From NCBI GenBank assembly GCA_018806985.1, contig JADANN010000331.1, positions 624,001-688,000 of the forward strand: a stretch of 64,000 nt of DNA, given 5' to 3'. The notes below the pieces were generated by a model that saw only the letters and a list, made by a program, of their open reading frames with translations, was not told where the DNA came from and did no database searches. Below, piece by piece: positions 53,700 to 64,000 of the stretch. Position 1 is the first letter of the stretch. Each line of letters starts with the position of its first letter. The position numbers and the translations under genes were made by a program. Source of the DNA: Angiostrongylus vasorum (taxonomy: Eukaryota > Nematoda > Chromadorea > Rhabditida > Metastrongylidae).

Positions 53700-56385
53700 T
53701 ATGCCTCCACCCATTACGCTATGCGGTCGTCATAGCTGTACCGTTGCGTGGAGTCTTAACAACTACTATAAAAAGCTCAGCCTCAAGCGCAATGCAGTGA
53801 GGCCTCAATAGAGTCCAAACATTGTCATCACTTCCCATCTCTGGTTGACATTGGCTTCTACGTAGATCAGTTGTTGACCGGCCGTCTCACATCTGTATGA
53901 ATGGCATGGAAGCATGCTCACACCAGGTTTTATAAGAGACAAATCTACATTCAGAATCTTTCTTTTTTGCTCTTTAATAAAACGAAGTACATCAACGACG
54001 TGACGATTATCATCAGTATCTCCATGTAATAAGGTGTTAATAGCTTACGTAGATATTTGTATACATGCGTGTACTGTATGTTCAGCGCTTTAAAAAAGTA
54101 CAACGAATGAAATGAACCACCCTATTAAATGTTGATAAGGACTAATTATATGTTCACCCCACAGTGACTTGGTTATTTCGAACTCAGATATTGGCTACTG
54201 CACAAGAAACCCAATTAATAAACTTTGAGTCAGGATTTAAATATGTCTATTACAAAATGAGGATAGAAATCGATATTGAGTTAAGCCGAAATGAGCTAAA
54301 GACGGCGACTGAGAGCAAAATAGCGGAAATGTGATAGGATAAACGCCATCCGGCAACCACTAACCGCTTAACGTTCAACTACAGAAAAATTTCTCATTAT
54401 AAAATCGCTGACTAATTTGTTCCCAAGCGGGAAACACACAAGGGACCTTAAGCTGAATCCACTAGCTTTACGGAATTACAGGGGACATTTAGAAAGTCAC
54501 AGCTTTTTCGTTAGGATAGTAATCATGCGGACTTCTAGAATATTTGCATATTCCAACACCAAGTCGGAATTGACCAAGAAAACCGTATTTTTTGTTTTTT
54601 GTGCTTTAGAATGCAAACTTCTTTAACAAGGTACTATTGTGGCATAAATGAAGATGAAGACCTGTGTACGAGCTTATTTGTTCTTTCATCAGTCATTAAG
54701 TGACTCCAACCCTACTGAAGTCTGAAACCGTCATTGATGACCGTCAAAACTGCCAGAATTTCTCACGTCCTCAACAGGAACAAGGCATGTCATAATTTTG
54801 TATGAGGCATTTTAATCCTGTAGGCTTTTACGTGAAACATGACTAAGCGGCAATTCATCGATGTCTCCACGAGTGCTGGCTATACGCTGCGAAAAATGTC
54901 CTGCTTTGTCGGATTAGACGTCGACGGATTTTGTCGTTCACGAGAATTTTAAGCACTTCCTCAAACTTTCCCATGCACTTACCCATTACTCGATAGCAGG
55001 CAGGAGTTTTTGCCACTACGACATATATGTGGCCCGTAGACACAAACACGATTATAAAAGAATCCATGAATATGCTCACGGTCGTGCGTGAATCTGATGC
55101 AGCAGAAACAGTTAACCTGTCTTTTTAATACATATGCATATCAAGGCAGGTAAATATTGTATCTTCCCAGTTACCCTCTGTTCATGGTTAACCAAGTATC
55201 CCGTTGTATGAACGAGCCAAGTTAACCTCTCGACTAGTCGTCCTCATATCCCTCCTGCAAGGATATGTGCGAGATTGTATAGGAATACATCATAATATAG
55301 CAATGTAACAAAGATAACAAAAAGTCGTCCTAGGGTCTCTCAGTACGGAACTGCGAAAATCGTCGGCGTTTTAGAAGAATACTAGCCGCTAGAAAGTAAG
55401 GTGTCCTTCTATATGTAGGGGCCAGTGACTTTTTGTGGTGAAGTTCTGGGATCACTTTTGTACGTCTATATCGGAATGTCAGAGTAAACTACACTATCAC
55501 CACTCATTGAATCAATAGCGAGAAAAAAGCAAAAGATCTTCGAACACCAGACAAACTTATTTACCCTCATGGGTTACGTATGAATGCCAACCAAGAGAAA
55601 GGCGGAGCATCCATGTACCTAAGTGGTAAAGATAATAATGTGCGAACATAAGTAATAAGTATGGGTGCTCTCAAAATGTCTTACGAAGCAAAGAGAAGTT
55701 AGATGTTAACACTTGCTAGGTGGTAATTATTTGATACAACAGAAAATCCTAGCAAACGATTTTCATTAGGAGTTATTCATTTAGGTTCGGGAATTGACGA
55801 CGGCGAGACAGGAAAAGATGTGGGAAGCTGTGATCGAATATGTAATCGCGTGTCAATGTTAATGAGAGGGCGGCCTCTGGATTATGATGATGTTCAAAAG
55901 TCGCAGCAGAAGAAAACACAGAATGATGTACACCACCAGGAACCAGAAATTCGTCCTAAATAATAAACGGGCAAACAGCTGTGCTCTTAACGACGAAATA
56001 AAAGCGACGGGAGTGTCTATACACGTGTCGATTCTCTTGGCTGATAATAACTCATAGAGTTTTCCTTCGTCTTCAGAACCCCAGTTAAGTATGGAACACT
56101 TCTTATCACTAAGTATTTATCTATTACTGGATAATTCCAAAGAAATTAAGACATCCTCGTGCATCAAATTGCAATGAATAGTTTGAGATTCTTCCCAGTA
56201 AGCTTGCCTATCTAGGCCGATAACTGCCTGCAGGTTGCTAGGCCTATGAACGCTTCCGAATCAACAATGTACTAGTTATATGAAAAAGGTTTTAAAGTGC
56301 ATATGACTGTTCATAGAGAGCGCCCTTTTCGAGTGCTCAAGATCCTTGTTTTCATTTCTATTTTCACACCACTCTAAATCACAAA
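53700..56385. other. No recognised feature
   Basis: AT-rich DNA without identifiable genes or repeats; a small tRNA-SINE-like word (CTAAGTGGTAAAGATAATAA) occurs near 55618. Confidence 0.35.
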
Positions 56386-56389
56386 CTGA

Positions 56390-56565
56390 GCGAATTCCAC
56401 ATTTCGTGCAATCGATTCCTTTCCTCACATACATCACTCACAAAAAATCTCCCAACTTTTTTCCATTGAGCTCTGCTACTTCTAGAAGTCTTTTATGTAT
56501 CCTCTATTCTCCTCGTCACAGGTAGTCGCCAGCCTTCGTGGATTGGAGGAACGAATTGAGTTCGA
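56390..56565 (-). mobile_element. SINE-C fragment
   Basis: Contains CGATTCCTTTCCTCACATAC and AAAAATCTCCCAACTTTTTT in the order seen in the minus-strand copy at 17760. Confidence 0.45.
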
Positions 56566-56569
56566 GCAA

Positions 56570-57735
56570 CTTTTTTTCCCTTTTTACATTTGTCCCTTGC
56601 ATTTTTTATCTATAAATCCAAAGCATAGTCAAAACGGCCATATGTCATGCGTCTCAGTGAAGGAATAACTGCCGCTAGATTAGTACTATTAAACCTTTTT
56701 TTTATTAACTCATTGATAAATGTAGGAATTCATGGATAACTCAGACTTCTTGGATTGTTGAAGGCTTAGCAAGCTCGTAAACATATCTTTGTTCTACTGC
56801 TCTGATAAAATTCTAAATATTTGTTTTCTCGAGTTTTTAAGTGAATCTTTCATTATATCAGTTTTCGTCCTTTAAAAAGCAACAATTCAGAGTCTGATCC
56901 AAATTGGTGCTTTTAGATGTCTGCACAATGTTAATTTCTTGGACAACTTTCTACGGAAAACCTGGCAACAAATAGCACTTCAGCGTGCTGTATATGGCTA
57001 GTAGCAACATCAATGGGAAAAGCTTCTTTTTTTCAACGGACTTCGTAAATTATCGGAACCGATTGGACCAGATGGCTATGGCTTAGTTATAGATATTGAT
57101 CGATTCATAGCTTCTCCTATAGGGACCCACTTCTCTACATGTAAAATTTTTTAGTCGTACGAGATTGTTAAATAAACTCTTTATTCGGGTAACGTTTGGA
57201 CATCTTTGGATTCTTGACAGCCGATTGCTCCCAATCCATGGTCCATATTCGCTTGTGATCGCGATGCGGGTCTTCGTAGTCGTATCGAGAGGAATCGTCT
57301 TCAGTGGAGGGCTATCCGAATGTTATGCCAGAAAATTGTTCATCAGCCTTGGAGCACTGATAACAGAAGCGACGTTGAGGCCTGTATAGCAGTAGAAGGT
57401 AGACGGATAATTGGATCGGGACTACTGGTTTCTCATCGATTCGTCCAAATCATGAATATCCAACTGTTAAAAAGGTTCTTAGCAACAATTATTTACAGAT
57501 TTACTCTGAGATACGCTTATCTAGATGACACTTCATCACACGTCGTACTTGTTCCGGTACTCGTTCTTTTCGTTGTTATGCAACAGTCACAATGATAGGA
57601 GTTGCTTACGAGTTCAGTCGCGTTTTGAGTACCTCCTGTCATATTCTATAACTACTGGCACTTATATGCTGGTTATTCGTGCTATTCATCACAGTTCACC
57701 TGGTAGCCCTTCTTTGCTAGTCAACATCTCTTTAA
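56570..57735. other. No recognised feature
   Basis: Three overlapping plus-strand frames of 72-91 codons lie at 57165-57743, but none resembles a known family and there is no splice pattern. Confidence 0.3.
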
Positions 57736-57776
57736 AATGTTGAGCTTACAGGAGGTTGATAAATATGTTTATTTCG

Positions 57777-57811
57777 GCTAACGTTTTGACGTCTTCGTCT
57801 TCATCAGAGCC
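57777..57811 (-). ncRNA. Decayed hammerhead-like motif
   Basis: CTGATGA, then GACG AAGA CGTC, then AAAACGTTAG. The stem differs from the usual GGCG/CGCC by a paired change, but the GAAA box is lost. Confidence 0.4.
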
Positions 57812-58092
57812 GGTGATCCGTGTAGGAAGCAATAATAGCACAGAGGAATGCCCAGAGATCACACGCTACCTGGTCCCGTATCTTCGCATCAATTTCTGGC
57901 GTGGGGGTGGTGCAGTCGTCAACCTTATGGGACTATAATCAGGTGTTCTAATCTTCCTCATTGGAAGTCACAAAAAAAAAGCGGTTAGTTTTTCGAGAAA
58001 CTGTTGATCATGTAATTACCACAGAGTTTTCCTTTTTGTAAACGTTATTGAAGAGTTTGCCTTGGTAAATTGTATATCAGTATACCCTTCCA

Positions 58093-58127
58093 GGCTCTGA
58101 AAGAAGGCGATACTGCCGAAACGTCAG
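58093..58127 (+). ncRNA. Hammerhead-like motif with insertion
   Basis: CTGAAAGA (one A extra), GGCGATACTGCC, GAAACGTCAGC. Confidence 0.4.
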
Positions 58128-58259
58128 CTACTGTTGCATTGTATTGTGCTTTTCTATGGAAGTAAATGTATGCTGTATACCAACCTAGCGATTGCTGAAC
58201 AGGAAAACAACGCATCTGTAATCCACTGCGGACGTTAATAGAAAGTCGATCCTGGGAAC

Positions 58260-58271
58260 TGTTATGAACAT
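58260..58271. repeat. Target-site duplication of the PLE, left
   Basis: TGTTATGAACAT here is repeated exactly at 61509-61520, on both sides of the PLE. Confidence 0.8.
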
Positions 58272-58385
58272 CTTGCACTAACTCCTACGTCCGACTTTCT
58301 ATTAACCTCGGCATTGATTGAATAATTCTTTCTGGTTCTGTTTAGCAAACACGAGGTGTTATTTTATTTCTTTATTTACGTACAA

Positions 58386-58421
58386 GCTGACGTTTCGGCG
58401 GATTTCGCCTTCCTCAGAGCC
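58386..58421 (-). ncRNA. Hammerhead-like motif, left PLE repeat
   Basis: The minus strand reads CTGAGGA, GGCG/CGCC hairpin with loop AAATC, GAAACGTCAGC; identical to 61411-61446. Confidence 0.55.
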
Positions 58422-58866
58422 TGGAAAGGTCAAGTTGACTGCGATCTACATGGCCAAACGCCTCCATAACCAAACAGAGAAAATGCTGTACCAAAATGTC
58501 AATCACATTGAACACAGAGCCTTTGCACGCTATCGCTTTCTATGAGTCTTCTACTAAATATTTCAGGTGAAGACCAACCGCACAGAGTTCACATTGGAAT
58601 CGTAATGTGCCCATCTCATCAGAATAACAGGCTTATATACTGCCCAATATCACGCGTGATAGTGAGGCATTCCTCTCTGCGGTTCATTTTCGGACTCTTG
58701 GAATTGATCCAGAATGCCTCGAGAATTTTGCGCGCTTGTGTTCTCGATTCCTGCGCTAGGATCGTAACCCGTACTTCAAAATATTTTCCGTTATGTCTCT
58801 TCTCTCTCTCTGACGTTCGTCAAGTGGAAGAATTGCGAAAAGAAGGAAAACTATTGTGCTCAGTAT

Positions 58867-60586
58867 TTGGAGGACCGCCTCTGGAGGAGAATAGTGAGTG
58901 GGTCAATGTTGATTTGCAATTCTATTAGGTCTGATGCTAAAGTAACCTTGCGGAGAAAGTTCGAAGACCTTTTAAGTAAATCGCATAACACGGCTTCAAG
59001 AGCATACAGAAACACCGCCAACGAACATCGAACGAGTCACAGTAGGACAAATAATGTACAAAGAAATTCAAGGCTAACCGTGTTATGAGGCATGATTCTC
59101 CCTGACGGTATGCGCTCGTTATTAGAATTGGGACCGAGTTTCTCACCATCTGAACCCATTTCTAAGGTAACCTTGCGTAGGGTCGCATGTAGTTTGCATG
59201 AACTTCAAGATAGACTCCGCAAAAAAGCTAGGGATGAAGCGCTAAATAGGCACGAACAACAGCAAGTAAGGGCACTATCAGTACCACCATTTCCTCAACC
59301 GTTCTTTAGACAACAAGAGCCCAATAATGAAGTTGACGTTAAATTTCGGACGTATACGAATGAAACTTTCAAGCTCCTTAATCATTATCGAGCAAAGAGA
59401 TACTGCTCTAACCTCACTGAATTGCAAAAACGTGGTATGCGGGAGGTACGAGAGCTGATAAGATCGAAAAACATAAGACTATCGGTTAGTGATAAGGGTG
59501 GAGAGTTCTTTGTAATTCCCCCATCAGTTAGATGTTAAGATAACGGAAAAGCACCTTGAAGATGCTTCCCTTTATCGTCCATCGTCTGAGAAGGAATTTA
59601 GAAGTCAATACCGAAAGTTAAACAACGAATGGGTTAAAATGGCAAGAGCGGCTGGGTTTAAACAATCAGTTATCTCTCAACTCAAAGTTGACCTACTAAC
59701 ATGTCCCGTTCTTTACTTATTTATCAAAACCCATAAGTTAGTATCCAGAGATGATCTCGTGTCTACCGACCCATCGTTATTTAAGGTCAGACCTATCATT
59801 AGCTCCGTGGACGGGGCTACGGATAGAATAACGTGGTTAATAATCCTAATACTTACCCAGTTGTTGAAATACATTCCAGCCCATCTAACGAACACCCAAA
59901 TGTTCCTGGATCGTCTACGTACTGTGCAGCCCAAAAGCGCATACGTGATGGAGTAATTCGACGTCACCGCCCTCTATACAAACATGTCGAATGACTCCGC
60001 TATGCAATCCATCCACGAGCTCCTTATACAGCATGAAGGAGCAATAAACATGTATGGCTTCTCGATTCAGCAGTTGATGACACTCTTAAAGGAGTGCCTA
60101 AACTGCTCAATCTTCAGATGGTCCGGAAGGTATTACGCACAAACGAGAGGGCTGGCAGTGGGACAACGACTGGTACTAAGCTTTGCCATTGCATTCATGT
60201 CCAAGGTGGAAGCACCAGTAATCGATCTCGGGCCGTTACTCTACTGTAGATATGCAGATGACTGCTTGGTCATTTGTTCAACACAAGAAGAAATTGACAA
60301 ATGTTTAGAGCTGTTGAACGAACGGTCAGAGTATATTAAATTCACCCGAGTGAAACCAAAAGAAAACTGGCTTCCATTTCTGGACGTGCAAATTAACCTA
60401 TCAGAAAACGGCTACGTTACGAAATGGTATCGAAAGCCAAGTAGTAAAAACATCTTGGTTCATTATCTCACCTCTCACCCCTCACACGAAAAGGGCGTTT
60501 GTGAGAAACATGTTTCGAACAGCTACCAGCGTGTGCATAGGGAAAAAGAGCGAGAGAGGGGTCCCGAAACTTGGCGCGGCAAATAG
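58867..60586 (+). pseudogene. PLE reverse transcriptase coding region, frameshifted
   Basis: The 5' part is unclear. From 59092 the frame holds an N-terminal region with a QQQ stretch, then LSVSDKGGEFFVIP, where a run of five C (59518-59522) shifts the frame. It resumes before 59639 with LYLFIKTHKL and KVRPIISSVD, then FDVTALYTNM after one TAA (59954-59956), then RGLAVGQRL, YCRYADDCLV (catalytic Asp pair) and WLPFLDVQI. These are PLE-type RT motifs in order. A further +/-1 shift at about 60486 (AAAAGGGCG) separates the RT from the endonuclease part. Non-functional as written. Confidence 0.85.
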
Positions 60587-61170
60587 CCATTTTTAATGGC
60601 TACGAAACTGTAGCTCGGGATAGGTATAGAGGAAACCACAGGCCCCCAAACGATAACTCTAGCGACAATAAGGTCCCGTTTATCCTGCCCTTCATTTCAA
60701 ATGAAGTAATTGCAGCTATAAAAGCACTGTTTAAGAAGGGCCGGTCTAGAGAATTCGGTAACGATAACTGAAATGCCACCGAGTAATCTAAGACGCCAAC
60801 TAGTTCGTAACCGCCTATACGACCGTCTATGTACAACGCAAAATTGCATAATTTGCCCCTAATGGTAGAGACGGTGACTGCATGAGTTCAGGTACAGTTT
60901 ATCTGATCTCTTGTAAAGCATGCGGGGACGAATGCGTTGGCGAAACGGGTAGACCACTCTGCGTTCGTATAAAAAGAACACCTAGTCGGCAAACGTAAAC
61001 CAAATACTCCACTAGGCACGCATAGCACGCAGAGACGTAACGGAGAAGATTTTGAAGTACGGGTTGCGATCCCAGCGCAGGAATCGAGAACACAAGCGCG
61101 CAAAATTCTCGAGGCATTCTGGACCAATTCCAAGAATCCGAAAATGAACCGCAGCGAGGAATGCCTCATT
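60571..61170 (+). pseudogene. PLE GIY-YIG endonuclease domain, frameshifted
   Basis: Starts with RQIAIFNGYETVARD, then a linker, then [20 protein letters not shown] and TGRPLCVRIK, where TVYLI and CVGETGR stand for the GIY and YIG motifs, with Arg of the R-x-K-E-H helix following. A run of five A (60971-60975) breaks the frame before KEH; the other frame continues with GEDFEVRV and [17 protein letters not shown]. The domain nicks target DNA in canonical PLEs. A stop (TGA at 60768) and a second stop before the domain show decay. Confidence 0.85.
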
Positions 61171-61410
61171 ATCACGCGTGATATTGGGCAGTATATAAGC
61201 CTGTTAATCTGATGAGATGGGTACATTACGATTCCAATGTGAACTCTGCCCGGTTGGTCTCCACGTGAAATATTTACTGGAAGACTCCTAGAAAGCGGTG
61301 AGTGTGCAAAGGCTCTGTGTTCAATGTGATTGAAATTTTGGTTCAGCATTTTCTCTGTTGGGTTATGGAGGCGTTTGGCCGTGTAGATCGCAGTCAACTT
61401 GACCTTTCCA

Positions 61411-61446
61411 GGCTCTGAGGAAGGCGAAATCCGCCGAAACGTCAGC
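61411..61446 (+). ncRNA. Hammerhead-like motif, right PLE repeat
   Basis: CTGAGGA, GGCG AAATC CGCC, GAAACGTCAGC, all core boxes intact; lies in the 3' part of the element. Confidence 0.55.
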
Positions 61447-61508
61447 TTGTACGTAAACAAAGAAATAAAATAACACCTCGTGTTTGCTAAACAAAATTAG
61501 AAAAGAAT

Positions 61509-61520
61509 TGTTATGAACAT
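61509..61520. repeat. Target-site duplication of the PLE, right
   Basis: TGTTATGAACAT, identical to 58260-58271. Confidence 0.8.
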
Positions 61521-61721
61521 ATTTATCAACTTCGTATAAAGTCAACAATTTAAAGGCATGTTGAGTATTTCATTATCGAGGTTAATGACGGTGGGTTTGA
61601 AAATTGTTTTGCTATTCTTCTTTGCCAATTTACCACTGGGATTCTTCCAGCATGGCAACGCTTCCTGTGATATTGAAAACAGTGTCACAAGCCGAACCGA
61701 TTATCGAATATTCTTCTTCAT

Positions 61722-62460
61722 AACTTTAATGATGCTGAGATATTTGCAAAACTCCGGACCGCAGGTGTCTACGGTGGGGAACGAACGCGCTATTGTCCAT
61801 TCCGGGTAGTAGCGCGCTCACCACCACACCATGCGGGTCCTTCGTTTCGCCTGTCTCTCAGCTAGTTCTATTGATCTTTTGCCATCAGCAATCACCCGTC
61901 AGCGGGATTGATCTGAGGGTCGGCAAAAGGTCAATAGAACTAGCTGAGAGACAGGCGAAACGAAGGACCCGCATGGTTTGGTGGTGAGCGCGCTACTCCC
62001 CGGAAAGGACAATAGCGCGTTCGTTCCGCACCGTAGACACCTGCGGTCCGCAGTTTTGCAAATATCTCAGCATCATTAAAGTTATATTTCGCAACGCATA
62101 CCCTGCCGCTAAAAAGAGTAGGCAGTAAATAATAAGTCAAAATTGTGATTATAACTGCAGCCTCAGCTTAACTGGGTTCGTTGCCGATTTGGGCCCCCCA
62201 GATCAATCCCGCTAACGGGTGATTGCTGATGGCAAAAGATCAATAGAACTAGCCGAGAGACGAGACAGACGAAACGAAGGACCCGCATGGTGTGGTGGTG
62301 AACGCGTTACTCCCCGGAAAGTACAATAGCGCGTTCGTTCCGCACCGTAGACACCTGCGGTCCGCAGTTTTGCAAATATCTCAGCATCATTAAAGTTATA
62401 TTTTTGCAATACATACACTGCCGTTAAAAAGAATAGGCAGTAAATAATAAGTAAAAAAAT
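61722..62460. mobile_element. Cluster of three SINE-A copies, two of them head-to-head
   Basis: A plus copy (61722-61915) is followed by minus copies at about 61915-62135 and 62150-62455. The first two form a near-palindrome centred near 61917. The last two are in tandem, each ending AGGCAGTAAATAATAAGT then A-rich sequence and TTGTGATT. Confidence 0.75.
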
Positions 62461-62825
62461 TGTGATTCTTCTTCATAGTTTACAAAAAAACGTCCTAATA
62501 GCTGATCTGCGGATGGGACTTCGGAAGCTCAGGTAACCAGTGCTTCGAGATCACAATCGCCTTAATAGAAAACCACTCTCACGTTGGCAAATCTCGCTCT
62601 CTTCTTCAAGGGCTGGTTGGTTGTTTCAGTGTACGAAATCCTGTGGTAAAACCTTTGAGAGGTTGTCAAACTTTGAGTCTCTCAGAAGGTCACGAGCATT
62701 CCAGTAAACAAACACCTTAGCTAGGCGACATGAACACTTTGTACTGCTATTCACCTGTAATGCCAGAACAATCCGCTTAGACCAAGAACTTTACGTTCTT
62801 TTAGAAAGCCGATGTTCTCATCAAA

Positions 62826-63430
62826 TTCAATGTGATGGCCCAACAAAAGACGAAACGTAGAACGACCGACATGCACCAAATACATTACGAGCTCCTTACC
62901 ATTCGTGGAAAGGAAATTCCGCTACAAAATTTCAGCGGCATTGGCTTTGTCGTGCAGCTTTGGCATACACTCACCTGTTTCCCAGCAGGTCACCTCATTG
63001 GCTCATTCTCTGTACCCCTACGTTCACTTGAGAGAAAAAAATTAATGTAAAAACCGCTGCTCACCAAAGTGACGAAAACGAATTAGATGTGTTAAGTAAT
63101 TAGCTAAAGAAAGCAATCCGCAACGGTGAATTTGTTGTCGGAAAATGCCATGTCGCGAAGAGTCAGCGAAAGCAGATATACGGTTGGAAAATTTGGAACA
63201 CAAGGCGGAAATAGGGATGGAAACCGTTGTTCAATCTTCTCTTAGACATGGGAGTCTCCTAGCAACGTTGCTATCGTGGACATTAGGTACATCCTCACAG
63301 GAAGAAGATATACTTTCTAGATATCTCTGTTGTCCCATAATTCTTTACTGGTCGCAGTCACCATCTTCGTTGTGCGAGACTCGATTCTGCTTGCGAACTG
63401 GAAAACAACTCTAATCAACACCGAGGAGAA
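62826..63430 (+). mobile_element. RTE-type LINE endonuclease fragment
   Basis: Begins with RRTTDMHQIHYELLTIRGKE then IPLQNFSGIGFVV, the N-terminal endonuclease pattern of RTE elements (Glu-rich and GG.GFVV segments). Later pieces (a shifted TWESPS-like reading near 63275) fit the endonuclease end. It appears to belong to a different RTE subfamily from the 42-kb copy, and has frameshifts. Confidence 0.6.
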
Positions 63431-63434
63431 AAAT

Positions 63435-64000
63435 ATGTATAACGAACGCATTTTTGAACGAAATCTTTCCCTCATGTAACTGGCAGATCAGGAAAGAGTC
63501 TATCAAAGACTTGGTTGCATGCTTAAGTACTTTAGGGGTTCTGCGAAGCGCATCCTGATTTCGTTTGGACCCTATTTCCGTCATTATCAAAAAAGTTGCT
63601 CGAAAAAAGAAGAACTGCAGCGTGCTCCTAATGCACCACACATAAGCTGGCTAATAAGAAGTTCCACTCCTGTTAGAGCTTCCCAGGAGGACTTACGTTA
63701 GCACAGCCAAAGAATGATTAGAATTAGCTAAATAAACCAGTATGAAGAAATGCCAGAAGAATATGTTCCGGATGTAATGTACCGCTACCAACTCTGATGT
63801 GCGAAGATGGAGATTGCTGTCACCTCCTACCATGACATGGCTTTAATAAAAGAAAAATTTCGTACTAAACTAAACTATTGTGCCTCACGGTTCTCGTCTT
63901 GGACCTCAGAATGATCATTAATAAAAAAAACCCATCAATGATAAAAGCGACATAGCATCAGGATCACATGACTGCCGACTTCCATAGAGCCAGAGGCCTT
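63435..64000. other. No recognised feature
   Basis: Right edge of the window, AT-rich; no exon or repeat seen. Confidence 0.35.

Larger units (their letters stand above)
57740..58258. mobile_element. Remnants of two PLE-type ends
   Basis: At 57760-57815 lies one end with a decayed motif. From about 57950 the sequence follows the right arm of the foldback at 43880-44130 (GCGGTTAGTTTTTCGAGAAA, then ATGGAAGTAAATGTATGCTG), ending with the leader in reverse (TTAATAGAAAGTCGATCCTG) at 58257. The full PLE is inserted right after it. Confidence 0.7.
58272..61508 (+). mobile_element. Penelope-like element, near full length
   Basis: A 3.24-kb retroelement with leader (GACTTTCTATTAACCTCGGC near 58292), then a left terminal repeat (about 58320-58800) that is the inverted complement of the right one (about 61030-61500). 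A long plus-strand coding region lies between them. Reverse transcriptase is followed by a GIY-YIG endonuclease, the order of canonical PLEs. A 12-bp target duplication brackets it. The right repeat overlaps the end of the coding region, so part of the endonuclease gene is also present, inverted, at the left end. Confidence 0.9.

Noticed and set aside
54855..55079. 74-codon minus-strand frame with a hydrophobic start
   Set aside because: No family resemblance, no splice context and no polyadenylation signal; likely chance.
60888..61460. 190-codon minus-strand frame as a gene
   Set aside because: It is the antisense strand of the PLE right repeat, and the same frame appears in the inverted left repeat and the 10-kb copy.

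Overview
The window reads as nuclear DNA of a nematode, most likely a strongylid or hookworm-like parasite. This is an inference from short exons with TTTCAG-type acceptors, from protein matches to worm-like transporter families, and from RTE and Penelope-like retroelements with many tRNA-derived SINEs. It is not bacterial: most long open frames are chance frames in repeats, and the real genes are split into exons of 50-190 bp.

Genes. (1) On the minus strand, three exons at 4833-704 encode the N-terminal part of an organic-anion-transporter (OATP/SLCO, MFS) protein; the gene runs off the left edge. (2) On the plus strand, exons between about 11017 and 14313 encode the C-terminus of an unrecognised protein, followed by an AATAAA signal at 14391. 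(3) On the minus strand, an SLC24-type K+-dependent Na+/Ca2+ exchanger (NCKX, like C. elegans ncx-4/ncx-5) is spread over at least 14 exons from 38025 to 17535. Both alpha repeats and the Asp linked to K+ dependence are visible, and an AATAAA lies 28 bases after the stop. Genes 2 and 3 are tail-to-tail. The exchanger frame is broken at several homopolymer runs, each repaired by one base, which looks more like length-calling error than decay.

Mobile DNA. A nearly full-length Penelope-like element (PLE) lies at 58272-61508: RT, then a GIY-YIG endonuclease domain, about 475-bp inverted terminal repeats and a 12-bp target duplication. Truncated PLE pieces lie at about 10290-10935, 18250-19240 and 20290-20660. 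Several compact foldback elements made only of paired PLE-type ends occur; one (43494-44136) sits inside an RTE LINE with a 12-bp target duplication, and another (19811-20090) sits inside a different foldback with a 13-bp duplication. All carry a short conserved motif resembling the minimal hammerhead ribozyme reported from PLE terminal repeats; I count 13 copies in various states. An RTE LINE copy fills 42330-45770, with fragments at 50240-50935 and 62826-63430.

Small repeats. At least three tRNA-like SINE families (here called A, B, C) and one family of unknown type (D) occupy introns and intergenic DNA. There is a 1.1-kb ATAC tetranucleotide array at 9059-10180, a CT tract at 30764-30808, a TTG tract near 40975-41055, and a GC-rich, TATA-containing unit duplicated at 15026-15181 and 15538-15693. 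The right part of the window, about 45800-57700, is mostly AT-rich DNA in which I see no gene.
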